From Halorussus salinisoli (GTDB taxonomy: Archaea; Halobacteriota; Halobacteria; Halobacteriales; Haladaptataceae): 64,000 nt of DNA. The notes beneath the pieces were generated by a model that was not told the DNA's origin, did no database searches, and saw only the letters and a list, made by a program, of their open reading frames with translations. This document shows, in pieces, positions 1 through 8,356 of this stretch (positions are counted from its first letter, which is position 1; each line of letters opens with the position of its first letter). The translations under genes were made by a program, and so were the position numbers. The stretch is taken from contig SZNP01000001.1 in the NCBI GenBank assembly GCA_005239435.1, forward strand, positions 248,001-312,000, read 5' to 3'.

Positions 1-1
1 G

Positions 2-544
2 ACCGTCTCGACCACCTTCCTCGTGGACCGGGTGGCCGAGTCCCACGGCGAAGACGTCGTGGAGACCGCGGTCGGCTACAAGTGGGTCGCCGAGGCCATG
101 AAGGACCACGACGCCCTCATCGGCGGCGAGGAATCGGGCGGGTTCTCGATTCGGGGTCACGTCCGCGAGAAGGACGGCGTGCTGATGGCCCTGCTCGCCG
201 GAGCGGTCGAGGCCGACCGGTCCTACGACGAGCGCGTGGACGACCTCCTCTCGGAGTTCGGTGAGATTCACCAGAGCAAGGTCAGCGTGGACTGTCCCGA
301 CGACCGGAAGCAGGAGGTGCTGTCGGCCCTCGAAGCCGAACTCCCCGACGAAGTGGCGGGCGAGCGCGTCGAGGGGGTCAACGACACCGACGGGTTCAAG
401 ATTCTGCTCGAAGACGGGTCGTGGCTGCTGGTCCGACCGAGCGGGACCGAACCGAAGATGCGGATCTATGCCGAGGCCGCGAGCGAGGGGCGCGTCGAGG
501 CGCTGTTGGACGCGGGCCGCGAACTGGTGGAACCGCTGGTCTAA
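2..544 (+). CDS. Phosphohexomutase (phosphomannomutase/phosphoglucomutase family), C-terminal part, 5' partial
   Basis: The frame is open from base 2, so the gene begins before the window and only about 180 C-terminal residues are seen. Alpha-D-phosphohexomutases interconvert sugar-1- and sugar-6-phosphates, feeding nucleotide-sugar and glycan synthesis. Two family signatures are visible: the sugar-binding loop GGEESGG, and the domain-4 phosphate-binding loop RPSGTEPKMRIYAE near the end. The catalytic phosphoserine loop and metal-binding loop would lie upstream, outside the window. Whether the substrate is glucosamine, mannose or glucose phosphate cannot be decided from this part, so no symbol is given. 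Confidence 0.93.
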   Translation, partial: TVSTTFLVDRVAESHGEDVVETAVGYKWVAEAMKDHDALIGGEESGGFSIRGHVREKDGVLMALLAGAVEADRSYDERVDDLLSEFGEIHQSKVSVDCPDDRKQEVLSALEAELPDEVAGERVEGVNDTDGFKILLEDGSWLLVRPSGTEPKMRIYAEAASEGRVEALLDAGRELVEPLV

Positions 545-629
545 CACCTCTCGATGCGAAAGTAGGTCCGACCCTCTCACGTCTGTTTGGACGTTCGTAG
601 ATCGTCGAGCGGAAATCGAAACGCGGTAC

Positions 630-830
630 CTACTCCGTCTCCCCGAAGTCCAGCATCCCGCCGGGATTCGCGTAGTAGAGGTAGGCCAGTCCGAGTCCGA
701 GCGCCACGGCCACGAGTCCGAGCAGGTCGCTGACTCCGACCGCGAATCCGTCCGAGAGCGTGACGTAGGCCATCACGAGCGCGAATCCGGTCCAGATGAC
801 GGCGACCCGTCGGCGTCGTTGCTCGTCCAT
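630..830 (-). CDS. Small two-helix membrane protein
   Basis: A 66-residue protein. A charged start (MDEQRRRR) is followed by two hydrophobic segments at about residues 9-25 and 34-53, then a short acidic tail, so it should be a small membrane protein with two helices. No catalytic motif is visible and no function can be assigned. It lies about 70 bp downstream of the GNAT gene on the same strand and could be the last gene of that transcript. Hydrophobic pattern, acidic tail and spacing support a real gene. Confidence 0.7.
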   Translation of the reverse strand: MDEQRRRRVAVIWTGFALVMAYVTLSDGFAVGVSDLLGLVAVALGLGLAYLYYANPGGMLDFGETE

Positions 831-903
831 GTCGGTGAGAGAGACGTCGGGGCAGTTGGCTCTGTTGGACTCGTCGGAGTCTCGGTGAGTCGTCGCCGTC
901 GCG

Positions 904-1335
904 TCAGTCCTCGGTCGCGTCGTAGCACCCGCGAAGTCGGTCGTCGTCGCCCTCGACCCGCGATATCTCGAAGCCGAGCGACTCGTAGAAGGGCCGCACG
1001 CTCGGGTCGAATTCGGCCGTCAGCGGGGCGTGGCGCTCGGTCGCGGCGCGGACCAGCGCGGACCCGACCCCTTGCCCGCGGCGCGCGCGCCGGACCGCCA
1101 CGGCATCGACGTGGCCGCCGCGCTCGCGGGGAGCGAGGACGAGCGCGCCCAGAATCGGCGCGTCGTCGCTGGTCCCGCCATCGTCACCGACCCCGCCTCC
1201 CTCGCTCGCCACCAGCACGTCCCCGGCGTCGATGCGCTCGCCGAGGTCGTCCCGAACTCGGAGCATCGCGGCGTCGAGGACCCGCCGCACGTCGAGTCGG
1301 TCGTCTGCGGTGGCCTCGCGGACGGTGACGCTCAT
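904..1335 (-). CDS. GNAT family N-acetyltransferase
   Basis: A 143-residue single-domain GNAT enzyme, which would transfer an acetyl group from acetyl-CoA to an amine. The acetyl-CoA-binding motif A is seen as VRRARRGQGVGSALV at about residues 82-96 (consensus R/Q-x-x-G-x-G/A). A C-terminal FYESLGFE motif is typical of the fold. The substrate is unknown. The start ATG lies 9 bp after the stop codon of the upstream ubiquitin-like/peroxiredoxin gene, so the two are probably co-transcribed. Confidence 0.88.
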   Translation of the reverse strand: MSVTVREATADDRLDVRRVLDAAMLRVRDDLGERIDAGDVLVASEGGGVGDDGGTSDDAPILGALVLAPRERGGHVDAVAVRRARRGQGVGSALVRAATERHAPLTAEFDPSVRPFYESLGFEISRVEGDDDRLRGCYDATED

Positions 1336-1344
1336 GGTCGCCCG

Positions 1345-2112
1345 TCAGTCTCGCTCGTCGGCGAGCATCCGGTCTATCATCGCCAGCACGTCGTCCACCG
1401 AGGGCCGGTCGCCCGGGCTATCGCCGCGGTGGACGGCGAACAGTCGGAGCTCGCCGTGGCGGGCGTCCAGCACCGCGACCTCCGGCAGTCGACCCACGAG
1501 GTCGAGGCGTTCGCCGAGTTTGCCCAATCGCGTGGGCTGGCCGTACTGCTCGGCGACCTGCTTGTCCTCGTCGGCCACCAGCGGGAAGGGCAAGTGGTAC
1601 TTCTTCTGCCACTTCTCGGCCTTCTCCTCCGACTCCGGCAGGACCGAGACGACGGTGGCGTCCCGGTCGCGGAACTCGCCGTAGCGGTCGGCGACCGCTT
1701 GGACCTGTTGGCGCGATTTGCGGCAGTAGTAGTCGCGCTGGAAGAACAGGACGAGCGCGTCGGTTCCGGAGTCGTCGGCGAGCGCCGACAGCGCGAGGGG
1801 GTCCGGTCCGGCCCCGGCGTTGGGCAACTCGAAGTCGAGGTCCGAGACGCCCAACGACTTTCGCTCGCGGTCCAACTGCGTCAGGGGACCGGCCTCGGTC
1901 TCGTCCTCCGGGCCATTCCCGCCCTTGATGAGTCGCAGGACTTTCACGTGGTCGGTCTCGACCGGTTGGTCCTCCGGCACGGGACGGCCGTCTACCATCA
2001 CCGAGACCTCGTGGGGACTGAGGTCCACCTCGGCCAGCAGGTCGGCGTAGGTCGCGTCCTCGATTTCGAAGTCGCGGCTCCCCTCGCCGACGACTTCGAC
2101 GGTCACGTTCAT
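1345..2112 (-). CDS. SAMP2-like ubiquitin-like modifier fused to a peroxiredoxin-like domain
   Basis: A 255-residue protein from the ATG at 2112. Residues 1-65 form a beta-grasp domain closely resembling the haloarchaeal modifier SAMP2: start MNVTVEVVGE, central LSPHEVSVMVDGRPVPEDQ, end VKVLRLIKGG. The Gly-Gly that is normally the C-terminus falls at 64-65, and the Lys equivalent to the SAMP2 chain-forming lysine is at about 57. The frame then runs on through a short acidic linker into an AhpC/TSA-like thioredoxin fold (about 86-255) with FFQRDYYCRKS around Cys130 and PFPLVADEDKQVAEQYGQP. A longer upstream frame to 2223 is basic and unlike the rest, so the ATG at 2112 is preferred. Either a true fusion, or two genes joined by loss of the modifier's stop codon or by a sequence error. 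A GNAT gene follows 9 bp later. Confidence 0.85.
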   Translation of the reverse strand: MNVTVEVVGEGSRDFEIEDATYADLLAEVDLSPHEVSVMVDGRPVPEDQPVETDHVKVLRLIKGGNGPEDETEAGPLTQLDRERKSLGVSDLDFELPNAGAGPDPLALSALADDSGTDALVLFFQRDYYCRKSRQQVQAVADRYGEFRDRDATVVSVLPESEEKAEKWQKKYHLPFPLVADEDKQVAEQYGQPTRLGKLGERLDLVGRLPEVAVLDARHGELRLFAVHRGDSPGDRPSVDDVLAMIDRMLADERD

Positions 2113-2426
2113 TGCCCGTATTTTCGGGCCGTGGGCCGTAAGCGTGTCGGGGGCGCTCCGCTCCCGACGACCTCGCGCGGTTGGCGCGGCGCGTGTGCGC
2201 CGCGCCGGGGTCTCGAACTTCATCTGGAGAAACTTATAAATTTCCTATACCTGACAATATACTTCCTTTAGATAAATATATAATGCCCAAACGCTCCTGG
2301 ACATTTACCCGGCCCAAAACTGAAAATTAAGTTACAGCATCCGATTCCAGTAGCATCTGCTACAGAAATATTATTAAGATTACACTTTTGGGGCCGTGGT
2401 CCCTATCTACACGTGAGGAGACACCG
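2113..2426. promoter_or_regulatory. AT-rich divergent promoter region
   Basis: This 314-bp gap separates the leftward modifier-peroxiredoxin gene from the rightward membrane-protein gene. Bases about 2225-2385 are far richer in A and T than the surroundings and hold several TATA-like stretches (CTTATAAATTT near 2230, TAAATATATAAT near 2272, AAATATTATTAAG near 2365). It probably contains promoters in both directions. No coding potential was seen. Confidence 0.5.
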
Positions 2427-2708
2427 ATGAAACTGAACACCCGAATCCGACGGGACGGACCTGCCGACCGGACCCGGCGCGGGCGCATCGTCTCGGGAAT
2501 CACGCGCTTCACGCTCCCGGTCGCTACCCTGTTGGCGCTCGTGGCGTCGGCACTGCTGACCGGCGCGGCGTTCGCCGCCGTCGCAGAACTCGCCCCGGCG
2601 ACGGTTCCGACCCTGCTCGCTGGCTGGGCCGCCGCCGTCGGCCTGGCGTTCGCGCTCCCGCTGGTCGTCGTCCGTGGGATGGTCGCGTTGCTCGAACGAA
2701 TCGAGTAG
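2427..2708 (+). CDS. Small two-helix membrane protein
   Basis: A 93-residue protein with a basic N-terminus (MKLNTRIRRDGPADRTRRGR) and two long Ala/Leu/Val-rich segments at about 28-52 and 59-84, ending LLERIE. The ATG at 2427 is preferred over an in-frame upstream codon at 2388 because a Shine-Dalgarno-like GAGGAG (2415-2420) sits 6 bp before it. The arrangement predicts two membrane helices with the positively charged end inside. No family or function is recognised. Confidence 0.65.
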   Translation: MKLNTRIRRDGPADRTRRGRIVSGITRFTLPVATLLALVASALLTGAAFAAVAELAPATVPTLLAGWAAAVGLAFALPLVVVRGMVALLERIE

Positions 2709-2835
2709 CGAAACCTTACGCCGGACGGCGAACGGCGAAACCGTGAGGAAAGCCCAACTCTTCTCCTCTCGACCTATCGCCGCACGTCGAAAACCGTTAA
2801 CACGAATGGCATCTCAGAGTCGTGTGGGGGGTATC

Positions 2836-3099
2836 ATGTGCCACAGACGCGGTGACTGGTCACGAACGTCCGACAGAGCCAGCGAGTCCGACGACGAGCG
2901 CGAACGCGACGAGACCCCGGGATGGACCGCGCGCGCCGCGGACCGACTCGCCACGTTCCTCTCGGTCGGTAACAGCCACGCCGACGGCGAGACGCCCGAA
3001 CGCCCGGTGAGCGAGACCACGCCGACCGGGGAAACGACCGATAGCGAGGCCGACGAGACCGAAGACGAGCGCGAGGAACCGATTCCGGCCGACGACTAG
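2836..3099 (+). CDS. Short acidic hypothetical protein
   Basis: An 87-residue frame starting MCHRRGDWSRTSDRASES and ending in an Asp/Glu/Thr-rich tail (DSEADETEDEREEPIPADD). The composition is strongly acidic, as expected of a haloarchaeal protein and unlike the basic proteins read from non-coding frames here. A G-rich stretch just before the ATG could serve for ribosome binding. An in-frame ATG at 2806 is an alternative start. No domain is recognised and most of the chain looks disordered. Confidence 0.45.
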   Translation: MCHRRGDWSRTSDRASESDDERERDETPGWTARAADRLATFLSVGNSHADGETPERPVSETTPTGETTDSEADETEDEREEPIPADD

Positions 3100-3460
3100 C
3101 GAGATTTCTTTTCGGCAGCTCGGTCGCCCCGTATCGCAGCGGTCGGGAAAGTCGCGTCGGTCTCGGAAGCCCCTGCTACGAGTCGTCATCGGCGGTAAGA
3201 GAAAGTCGTCGTGATTTCGTTTTAGTAAGCCCCGCCGGTCGCGTTCCCTGGCCGATAGGGGTCGCCGAGACGACCACACTCTTCGGGCGCGACCGGGCGG
3301 CCCTTTTCAGTCCACCCGGACAGTCTGCTGTGTCGCCGAGTGCCTTCCGGTGGTTCGTGACACCGAGCGCGTACCGTGGCGGATGCGGCATCGAGTGGGA
3401 CAGTTCCGACCACGGGAGCGACTAGAGGGGTTTTTCGTTCCGGCGCACCGAGTGCGAGTC
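3100..3460. other. Intergenic gap, nothing recognised
   Basis: About 360 bp between the acidic protein and the DUF5787 gene. Frames here translate into basic, low-complexity peptides without haloarchaeal character. No tRNA, strong hairpin or clear TATA box was seen apart from a short T-run near 3431-3435 that could belong to the promoter of the gene at 3461. Confidence 0.35.
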
Positions 3461-4423
3461 GTGCGCGAGTACCCCTTCGAGTTGGCGCTGTGCGCGCACC
3501 TCGAAGCCCACGAAGAGACCGTCGTTGCCCGTCAAATCGGCGGCGGGGTTCACGCGCCCGCCAATCGCGTCCTCGACGTGGTGCTGGTCGAACCCGGCCC
3601 CGAGTTCGAGGCCCGCGCGAATCTGACGCCCGAGACCGTCCCCGACGCGGCCATCGAGAGCGACGTGGGCGTCGGGCGGGCCAGCGACCCCCGCGAAGCC
3701 ATCGACGCCCGACCCGAGCGCGCCCACCGAATCGCCGAGCAGGCGGTCGAAGTCGGCTTCTTCGAGCGCGCGGTCGGCGGCGGCGTCCGGCAGGCCGCGC
3801 GCTACCCCGACGACTGGTTCGGACGCCTCGTCGCCGTCGAGAACAAGCCCGACCTCGGCGACCCCGGCGACCTACAGACCCAACTCCGGAAAGACGCCAG
3901 TCTCGCCCTCGTGGACGAGGTGGTCCTCGCCACCGAGAGCTACGTGACCGGCGCGCATCTCAACCGGATTCCCGAACCAGTCGGCGTCTGGCGGTTCGAC
4001 CCCGAGACGGGCGACCGGGAGGTGGTCCGGGAGGCCGACCGCCTGCCGAGCGACGAGGCGGGCGTCGAACTCCTCGACGAACACCCGCTCCGGACCGACG
4101 TGGCGGTCGCCTCGGCCGAGGCGAAGGCCCGTCGGCGCAGGCGGATGGCCGAGCGCGCCTACGGCAAAGGCTGGCGGCCCGACGAGTTTCCGGCCTGCGC
4201 CGAAATCGAGGCGGTCGCCCGCGAGGGGAGCCACGGTCTGCCCTTCTGTCACTGGAAAGGCCGGGTGGTCGACCCCGCGCGCTGTGGGCCGGACTGCCCG
4301 GGCCACGACCCCGCTGACGCGCCCGAGGTGGACGCCGAGGAGGTCCGGGACGGCCGGACGCCGTGGGTCGCGGACCCCGAGGGGAAAGCGAGGCGGCAGT
4401 CGGGACTGGACAAGTTCGGGTAA
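3461..4423 (+). CDS. DUF5787 family protein
   Basis: A 320-residue protein if the GTG at 3461 is used, giving the start MREYPFELALCAHLE that I associate with haloarchaeal DUF5787 proteins. The frame is open further upstream but reads as basic, unrelated sequence. A conserved-looking core includes VVARQIGGGVHAPANRVLDVV and LVAVENKPDL. The C-terminal third has a cysteine/histidine group (LPFCHWKG, then CGPDCPGHDP) that could bind zinc. The pattern of an acidic residue followed by ENK resembles nuclease-like folds, but that is only an impression. Function unknown. It ends 4 bp from the end of the convergent AOR-like gene. Confidence 0.8.
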   Translation: MREYPFELALCAHLEAHEETVVARQIGGGVHAPANRVLDVVLVEPGPEFEARANLTPETVPDAAIESDVGVGRASDPREAIDARPERAHRIAEQAVEVGFFERAVGGGVRQAARYPDDWFGRLVAVENKPDLGDPGDLQTQLRKDASLALVDEVVLATESYVTGAHLNRIPEPVGVWRFDPETGDREVVREADRLPSDEAGVELLDEHPLRTDVAVASAEAKARRRRRMAERAYGKGWRPDEFPACAEIEAVAREGSHGLPFCHWKGRVVDPARCGPDCPGHDPADAPEVDAEEVRDGRTPWVADPEGKARRQSGLDKFG

Positions 4424-4427
4424 GCGA

Positions 4428-6266
4428 TCACCCGACCGGCGTCTCGTCGTCCACCGCCTCCAGCAAGTCGAGTCTCGCCAGCAACTCCCGGGTCGGCCGA
4501 CCCTGTTCGTCCCACCCGCGGCGGTCGTAGTAGGTCGAGAGCAGGTCGTCGAACTCCTCGCGGTCGATCGCCTCGCCCGCCTGCGGGCCGCTTTCGAGCG
4601 GGTCGGTCAGTTTCGCGGGGAGTTCGTCGTCGGCCCGGCCGAACCCCTCTCGGACGTTGAACAGGCGCGTCAGCGTCCAGATTCGCTCGCCTGCGGTCCG
4701 GAGTTCGTCGGGCGAGTAGTCGAGACCGACCGCCGAGAGCCACTCCGCGCCCAGGTCCTCGAAGGTCTCGCCAGCGAAATCGTCCGCGACGAGACTCCAG
4801 AGCAGGGAGCGAGCGTCCTGCTCGGCGACGACGGCCTCGACTCGGCGCTCGCGGCTCCACGACTCGGTGGCGAACACCTCCTCGACCACGGGTCTGGCAC
4901 GCCGGTGGCAGGCACCCCGGTCGCTGGTCGCGTAGGCCAGCGCCATCGACGCGGAGCCTCGGGGGTCGTAGGTCGGTAGTTCCATCGCCTTGACGGTCGG
5001 CACGAGGTCGGCCCCGCCGTAGCGGTCGGCCGCGGCGTCCACGCCTCGCGCCAGCAAGTCCCCGAGTTCGGTCTCCCTGCGGGCGATTTCCTGAAGGAGG
5101 TCGCGGGCGGCCGCGTCGTCGCCGAACGAGAGGCCCCGGTCGATGACGCCCTCCTCGCTGGCCCGGATGGCCCACGCCACGGCGTTGCCTGCGCTGATGA
5201 CGTCGATGCCGAGGCGGTCGCACGTCTCGCCGAGGGCGGCCACCGCGTCGAAGTCGGCGATGGCGAGACCCGACCCGAGCGAGATGGCGGTCGCGCCTCG
5301 CGGGACGGTTTCGCGGGCGTCGTCCGCCTCTCTCGTCGTCTCCACGCGGAATCCGCCGGGAGTCGGCCCCTCGCGCTCGCGTGCGACCGCGGCGCGCCGG
5401 ACCGCCTCGATACCGACCGCGCTGGCACCCTCGAACGAACCGTCCTGCCAACCTCTGGTCGGGAGGACGCCCACCTCGTCGGCGAAGTCCACGGTCTCGA
5501 CGGTCTCGCTCGCGGCCTGCCAGCGGCCGGTGTCGCCGTCGGCGTACCGGGCCTCGTACTTGGCCCGGAGGTCCGCGAGTGCGTCGGGCGGGTCGATCGG
5601 TTCACCGTCGGCCACGACCGCCTTCAGGTTCTTCGACCCCATGACGGCCCCGGCACCGCCGCGGCCCGCCTGATGGTCGCCGCCGTCTGAGGCGACGGTG
5701 GCGTATCGGACCTCGCGCTCGCCCGCGGGACCGACGCAGGCGACGGGAGCGTCGAACGCCTCGCAGGTCGCCGCGGCGTCGCTTCCCCACAGGTCGCCCG
5801 CCGGTTCGAGGGTCGCCGGTTCGGGAGTCGCCGATTCGAGTCCGGCGTCGCCGTCTCCGATTCGGAGGATGGTCGGTTCGTCGGCCGCACCTTCCACGAG
5901 GACCGCGAGGTGGCCGCCGTGTTCGTCGCTCGGCCCGCCCGCCAGGGCTCCGACGAGCGCCGCGGGAAAGTCGCCGCCAGCGTAGGAGTCGAGGAACGTC
6001 CCCGTCAGCGGCGACTTGGTGACCGCGGCGTATCGCTGTTCGCCGGGAGTCGCTCCCGAGAGCGGGCCGAGTGCGAACAGCAGGACGTTCTCCGGCCCCA
6101 ACGGGTCGGTTCCCGGGGCCAGTTCGTCGTAGAGATACCGGGCCGCGAGTCCCTTTCCGCCGACGTATCGGCGTCGCCACGCCTCGGGAACCGGTTCGCT
6201 CTCGACGCGCCCGTCGGTCAGGTCCACTCGGAGCAGGCGGTCCGGCGGTTCGTACCCCGATTCCAT
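4428..6266 (-). CDS. AOR-family homologue lacking Fe-S cluster cysteines
   Basis: A 612-residue member of the aldehyde ferredoxin oxidoreductase family, which normally oxidises aldehydes to acids at a tungstopterin or molybdopterin site next to a [4Fe-4S] cluster. Family features: VGGKGLAARYLYDELAPGTDPLGPENVL near the N-terminus, AAVTKSPLTGTFLDSYAGG, AGRGGAGAVMGSKNLKAVV, and LGIDVISAGNAVAWA in the cofactor region. The cluster ligands are missing: where AORs have CxxCxxxC this protein has a cysteine-free stretch (residues about 290-320), and the distal Cys is replaced in the region ARSLLWSLVADDF. The pterin site may remain but electron transfer through a cluster should not. The cysteine-complete paralogue is at 20840-22528. 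It could have become a non-redox or scaffold protein. Confidence 0.85.
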   Translation of the reverse strand: MESGYEPPDRLLRVDLTDGRVESEPVPEAWRRRYVGGKGLAARYLYDELAPGTDPLGPENVLLFALGPLSGATPGEQRYAAVTKSPLTGTFLDSYAGGDFPAALVGALAGGPSDEHGGHLAVLVEGAADEPTILRIGDGDAGLESATPEPATLEPAGDLWGSDAAATCEAFDAPVACVGPAGEREVRYATVASDGGDHQAGRGGAGAVMGSKNLKAVVADGEPIDPPDALADLRAKYEARYADGDTGRWQAASETVETVDFADEVGVLPTRGWQDGSFEGASAVGIEAVRRAAVAREREGPTPGGFRVETTREADDARETVPRGATAISLGSGLAIADFDAVAALGETCDRLGIDVISAGNAVAWAIRASEEGVIDRGLSFGDDAAARDLLQEIARRETELGDLLARGVDAAADRYGGADLVPTVKAMELPTYDPRGSASMALAYATSDRGACHRRARPVVEEVFATESWSRERRVEAVVAEQDARSLLWSLVADDFAGETFEDLGAEWLSAVGLDYSPDELRTAGERIWTLTRLFNVREGFGRADDELPAKLTDPLESGPQAGEAIDREEFDDLLSTYYDRRGWDEQGRPTRELLARLDLLEAVDDETPVG

Positions 6267-6455
6267 TCAGCGACGATACGGTACGCTCGGTGGTAACAGT
6301 TCGGGTAGGAACGGCCCCGTCTCGTCGGTGTACGCACCCTCCCGAAGACGCGTCGGTCCAGAAACTATTTGTCCGAACCCGAAGCAATGGTTCTGTAATG
6401 AAGTCCTCCAATCGCGCCGTGCGCAGACCGACTCGCGTCCGTCACTCGATGGTAC

Positions 6456-8240
6456 ATGGCCTCGAAAACTGAGTCGTCCGTCTCGACTGCGAACGCCCGC
6501 GAGACGCTGACCCGTTTCGCCTCCCGCACGCAGTTACTCGTCGTCGGGGTCACGCTGGTCGCGCTGGTCGCCCGCTTCGTGAATCTCGGAACCCGAGTCG
6601 CCCACCAGGACGAGGCTCGGGTGGCCTACTGGGCGCTCCGGTTCATGGAAACCGGCGTCCACGAGTACCGCCCCATCGTCCACGGCCCGTTTCTGACCAT
6701 CGTGGACGGCCACCTGTTCGGCGCGTTCGGCGCGTCGGACTTCACGATGCGGTTCGTCGTCGCGCTTCTGAGCGGTCTGTTCCCGCTGTCGGCGCTCCTG
6801 TTCCGCGAGCGACTTCGGGACTCCGAGACGGTGGCGATGGCGCTCCTGCTGGCGTTCAACCCTATCCTGCTCTACTACTCGCGGTTCTACCGCAACGACG
6901 TGCTGCTCGCCGGGTTCATGCTGGTCGCGTTCGGCTTCTTCGTCCGAGCCTACGACGACCGGCGACCGGCCTACCTCTACGCCGGAACCGCGGTCTTCGC
7001 GCTCGCGTTCACGACCAAGGAGAACGCGCTGGTGTATCCGGTCTGTTGGGCCGGTGCCACCGTCCTGCTCTGGGACCACCGCCTGTTCGTCGAGCGAGCG
7101 GGCGAACGTGGCCTGTTCTCGGTGGTCTGGGAGCGCGTCAAGCGAACCGCGCTTGGCGTCTGGAACTGGTGGCCCCACTTCGCGCTGGCCGTCTTCGAGT
7201 TCTTCGCCATCGTCGTCTTCTTCTACGCACCGCGCAAACCCGACCGGCTTTCGGGCGTCGACTCGCCGGGTCTGTACGAGGCGCTCGGAAGCCCGCTCCT
7301 CCTCCCGACGGTCGTCAACGAGGCGGTGTTCGGGTCGTGGGACAAGTTCGTCGGCCAGTGGGGAAGCGGCAATCAAGAGTCGTACCTCTCGGCGCTGAAG
7401 GCGCTCTGGCCCGTGATGCAGGAAGGTGCAATCGTCCTGCTCGCGTTCGCCGTCCTCGGCTTCGTGGTGGACCGCTACACGGGCGAGCGACCACGAGACG
7501 CCGTGTCGTTCGCGGCGTACTGGGGCTTCGCCAGCGTCCTCGGCTACCCCGTCATCGTGTCCAACCCCTTCCCGTGGGAGACGATTCACGTAATCGTGCC
7601 GCTGGTCGTCCCCGCCGCGGTCGGTCTCGCGCTAATCGCTCGCCTCGGGGTCGAGAGCGCCACTGACGGCGACGCGCTCTCCGCGACGGCGGCCGCGTTG
7701 GTCCTGCTGGTCGTCGTCGGGCAGGTCGGTGCGACCGCAGTCGGCACCTCCTATCTCGACTCCCAGAGCGAGGACAACGAACTCGTCCAGTACGCCCAGT
7801 CGTCGAGCGAGATGAAACCGGTCCTCCACGAGGTCCGTGACGTCGCCGAATCGAACGACGGAATCGACGTGATGTACTACGGCGACGACCCCGACTTCGA
7901 CGGCGACAACTTCCACGCGCCCAACCCCAGTTCGCACGACGTACCGCCCGCGGGCGACGGCTGGTTCGCTCGCCTGCCGTTCGCGTGGTACATGGAACTG
8001 TACGGTGCGGAGACCGATAGCGTCAAGCAGGCCGAACTGCTGGAGGGCGACGACAAGCCGCCGGTCGTCATCGCGCTCGCCGACGCCAGTTCCTGCTCGA
8101 AGGAGTACGACAGCGCCGACGACATCGACCAGTACATGGAGGGCTACGACCGCCACGAGGTCCAGCGTTATCTCCACGACAGCGGGTGCGTCATCAGCAC
8201 GACGGTCGTCTACGTCGACCGAAACGCGACGCGAGGGTAA
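6456..8240 (+). CDS. agl23: Agl23-type flippase activity-associated membrane protein (TIGR03663 family)
   Basis: A 594-residue multi-spanning membrane protein. It starts with a hydrophilic N-terminus, then a first helix followed by the extracytoplasmic motif AHQDEARVAYWALRFMETG, then about ten more hydrophobic segments, and ends in a soluble domain of about 170 residues. The acidic pair in the first loop and the overall plan match GT-C-fold, mannosyltransferase-like proteins of the TIGR03663 family. In haloarchaea this family is annotated as associated with flippase activity in N-glycosylation. Other motifs: YYSRFYRNDVLLAGFM and FTTKENALVYP. The symbol rests on family resemblance alone, since no other glycosylation genes adjoin it. 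Confidence 0.8.
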   Translation: MASKTESSVSTANARETLTRFASRTQLLVVGVTLVALVARFVNLGTRVAHQDEARVAYWALRFMETGVHEYRPIVHGPFLTIVDGHLFGAFGASDFTMRFVVALLSGLFPLSALLFRERLRDSETVAMALLLAFNPILLYYSRFYRNDVLLAGFMLVAFGFFVRAYDDRRPAYLYAGTAVFALAFTTKENALVYPVCWAGATVLLWDHRLFVERAGERGLFSVVWERVKRTALGVWNWWPHFALAVFEFFAIVVFFYAPRKPDRLSGVDSPGLYEALGSPLLLPTVVNEAVFGSWDKFVGQWGSGNQESYLSALKALWPVMQEGAIVLLAFAVLGFVVDRYTGERPRDAVSFAAYWGFASVLGYPVIVSNPFPWETIHVIVPLVVPAAVGLALIARLGVESATDGDALSATAAALVLLVVVGQVGATAVGTSYLDSQSEDNELVQYAQSSSEMKPVLHEVRDVAESNDGIDVMYYGDDPDFDGDNFHAPNPSSHDVPPAGDGWFARLPFAWYMELYGAETDSVKQAELLEGDDKPPVVIALADASSCSKEYDSADDIDQYMEGYDRHEVQRYLHDSGCVISTTVVYVDRNATRG

Positions 8241-8356
8241 TCGCTCGCCTCCGGTTTTCGGCTATCTGGAGTGTGACGCCGACGAATCGGGCGAGTCGGC
8301 TCGCCTTCGCGGGGCTTCGACGCGCTTAAGCACCTTTGGCGTCAAAACTCCGGGGA

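Noticed and set aside
1030..2271. Long rightward open frame opposite the GNAT and modifier-peroxiredoxin genes
   Set aside because: It encodes a Val/Arg-rich chain with no family motif and lies antisense to two genes with clear domains. High GC content makes such shadow frames common here.
6456..8240. A complete N-glycosylation locus around the Agl23-like gene
   Set aside because: No oligosaccharyltransferase, glycosyltransferase or flippase gene adjoins it, so only the single family assignment is supported.
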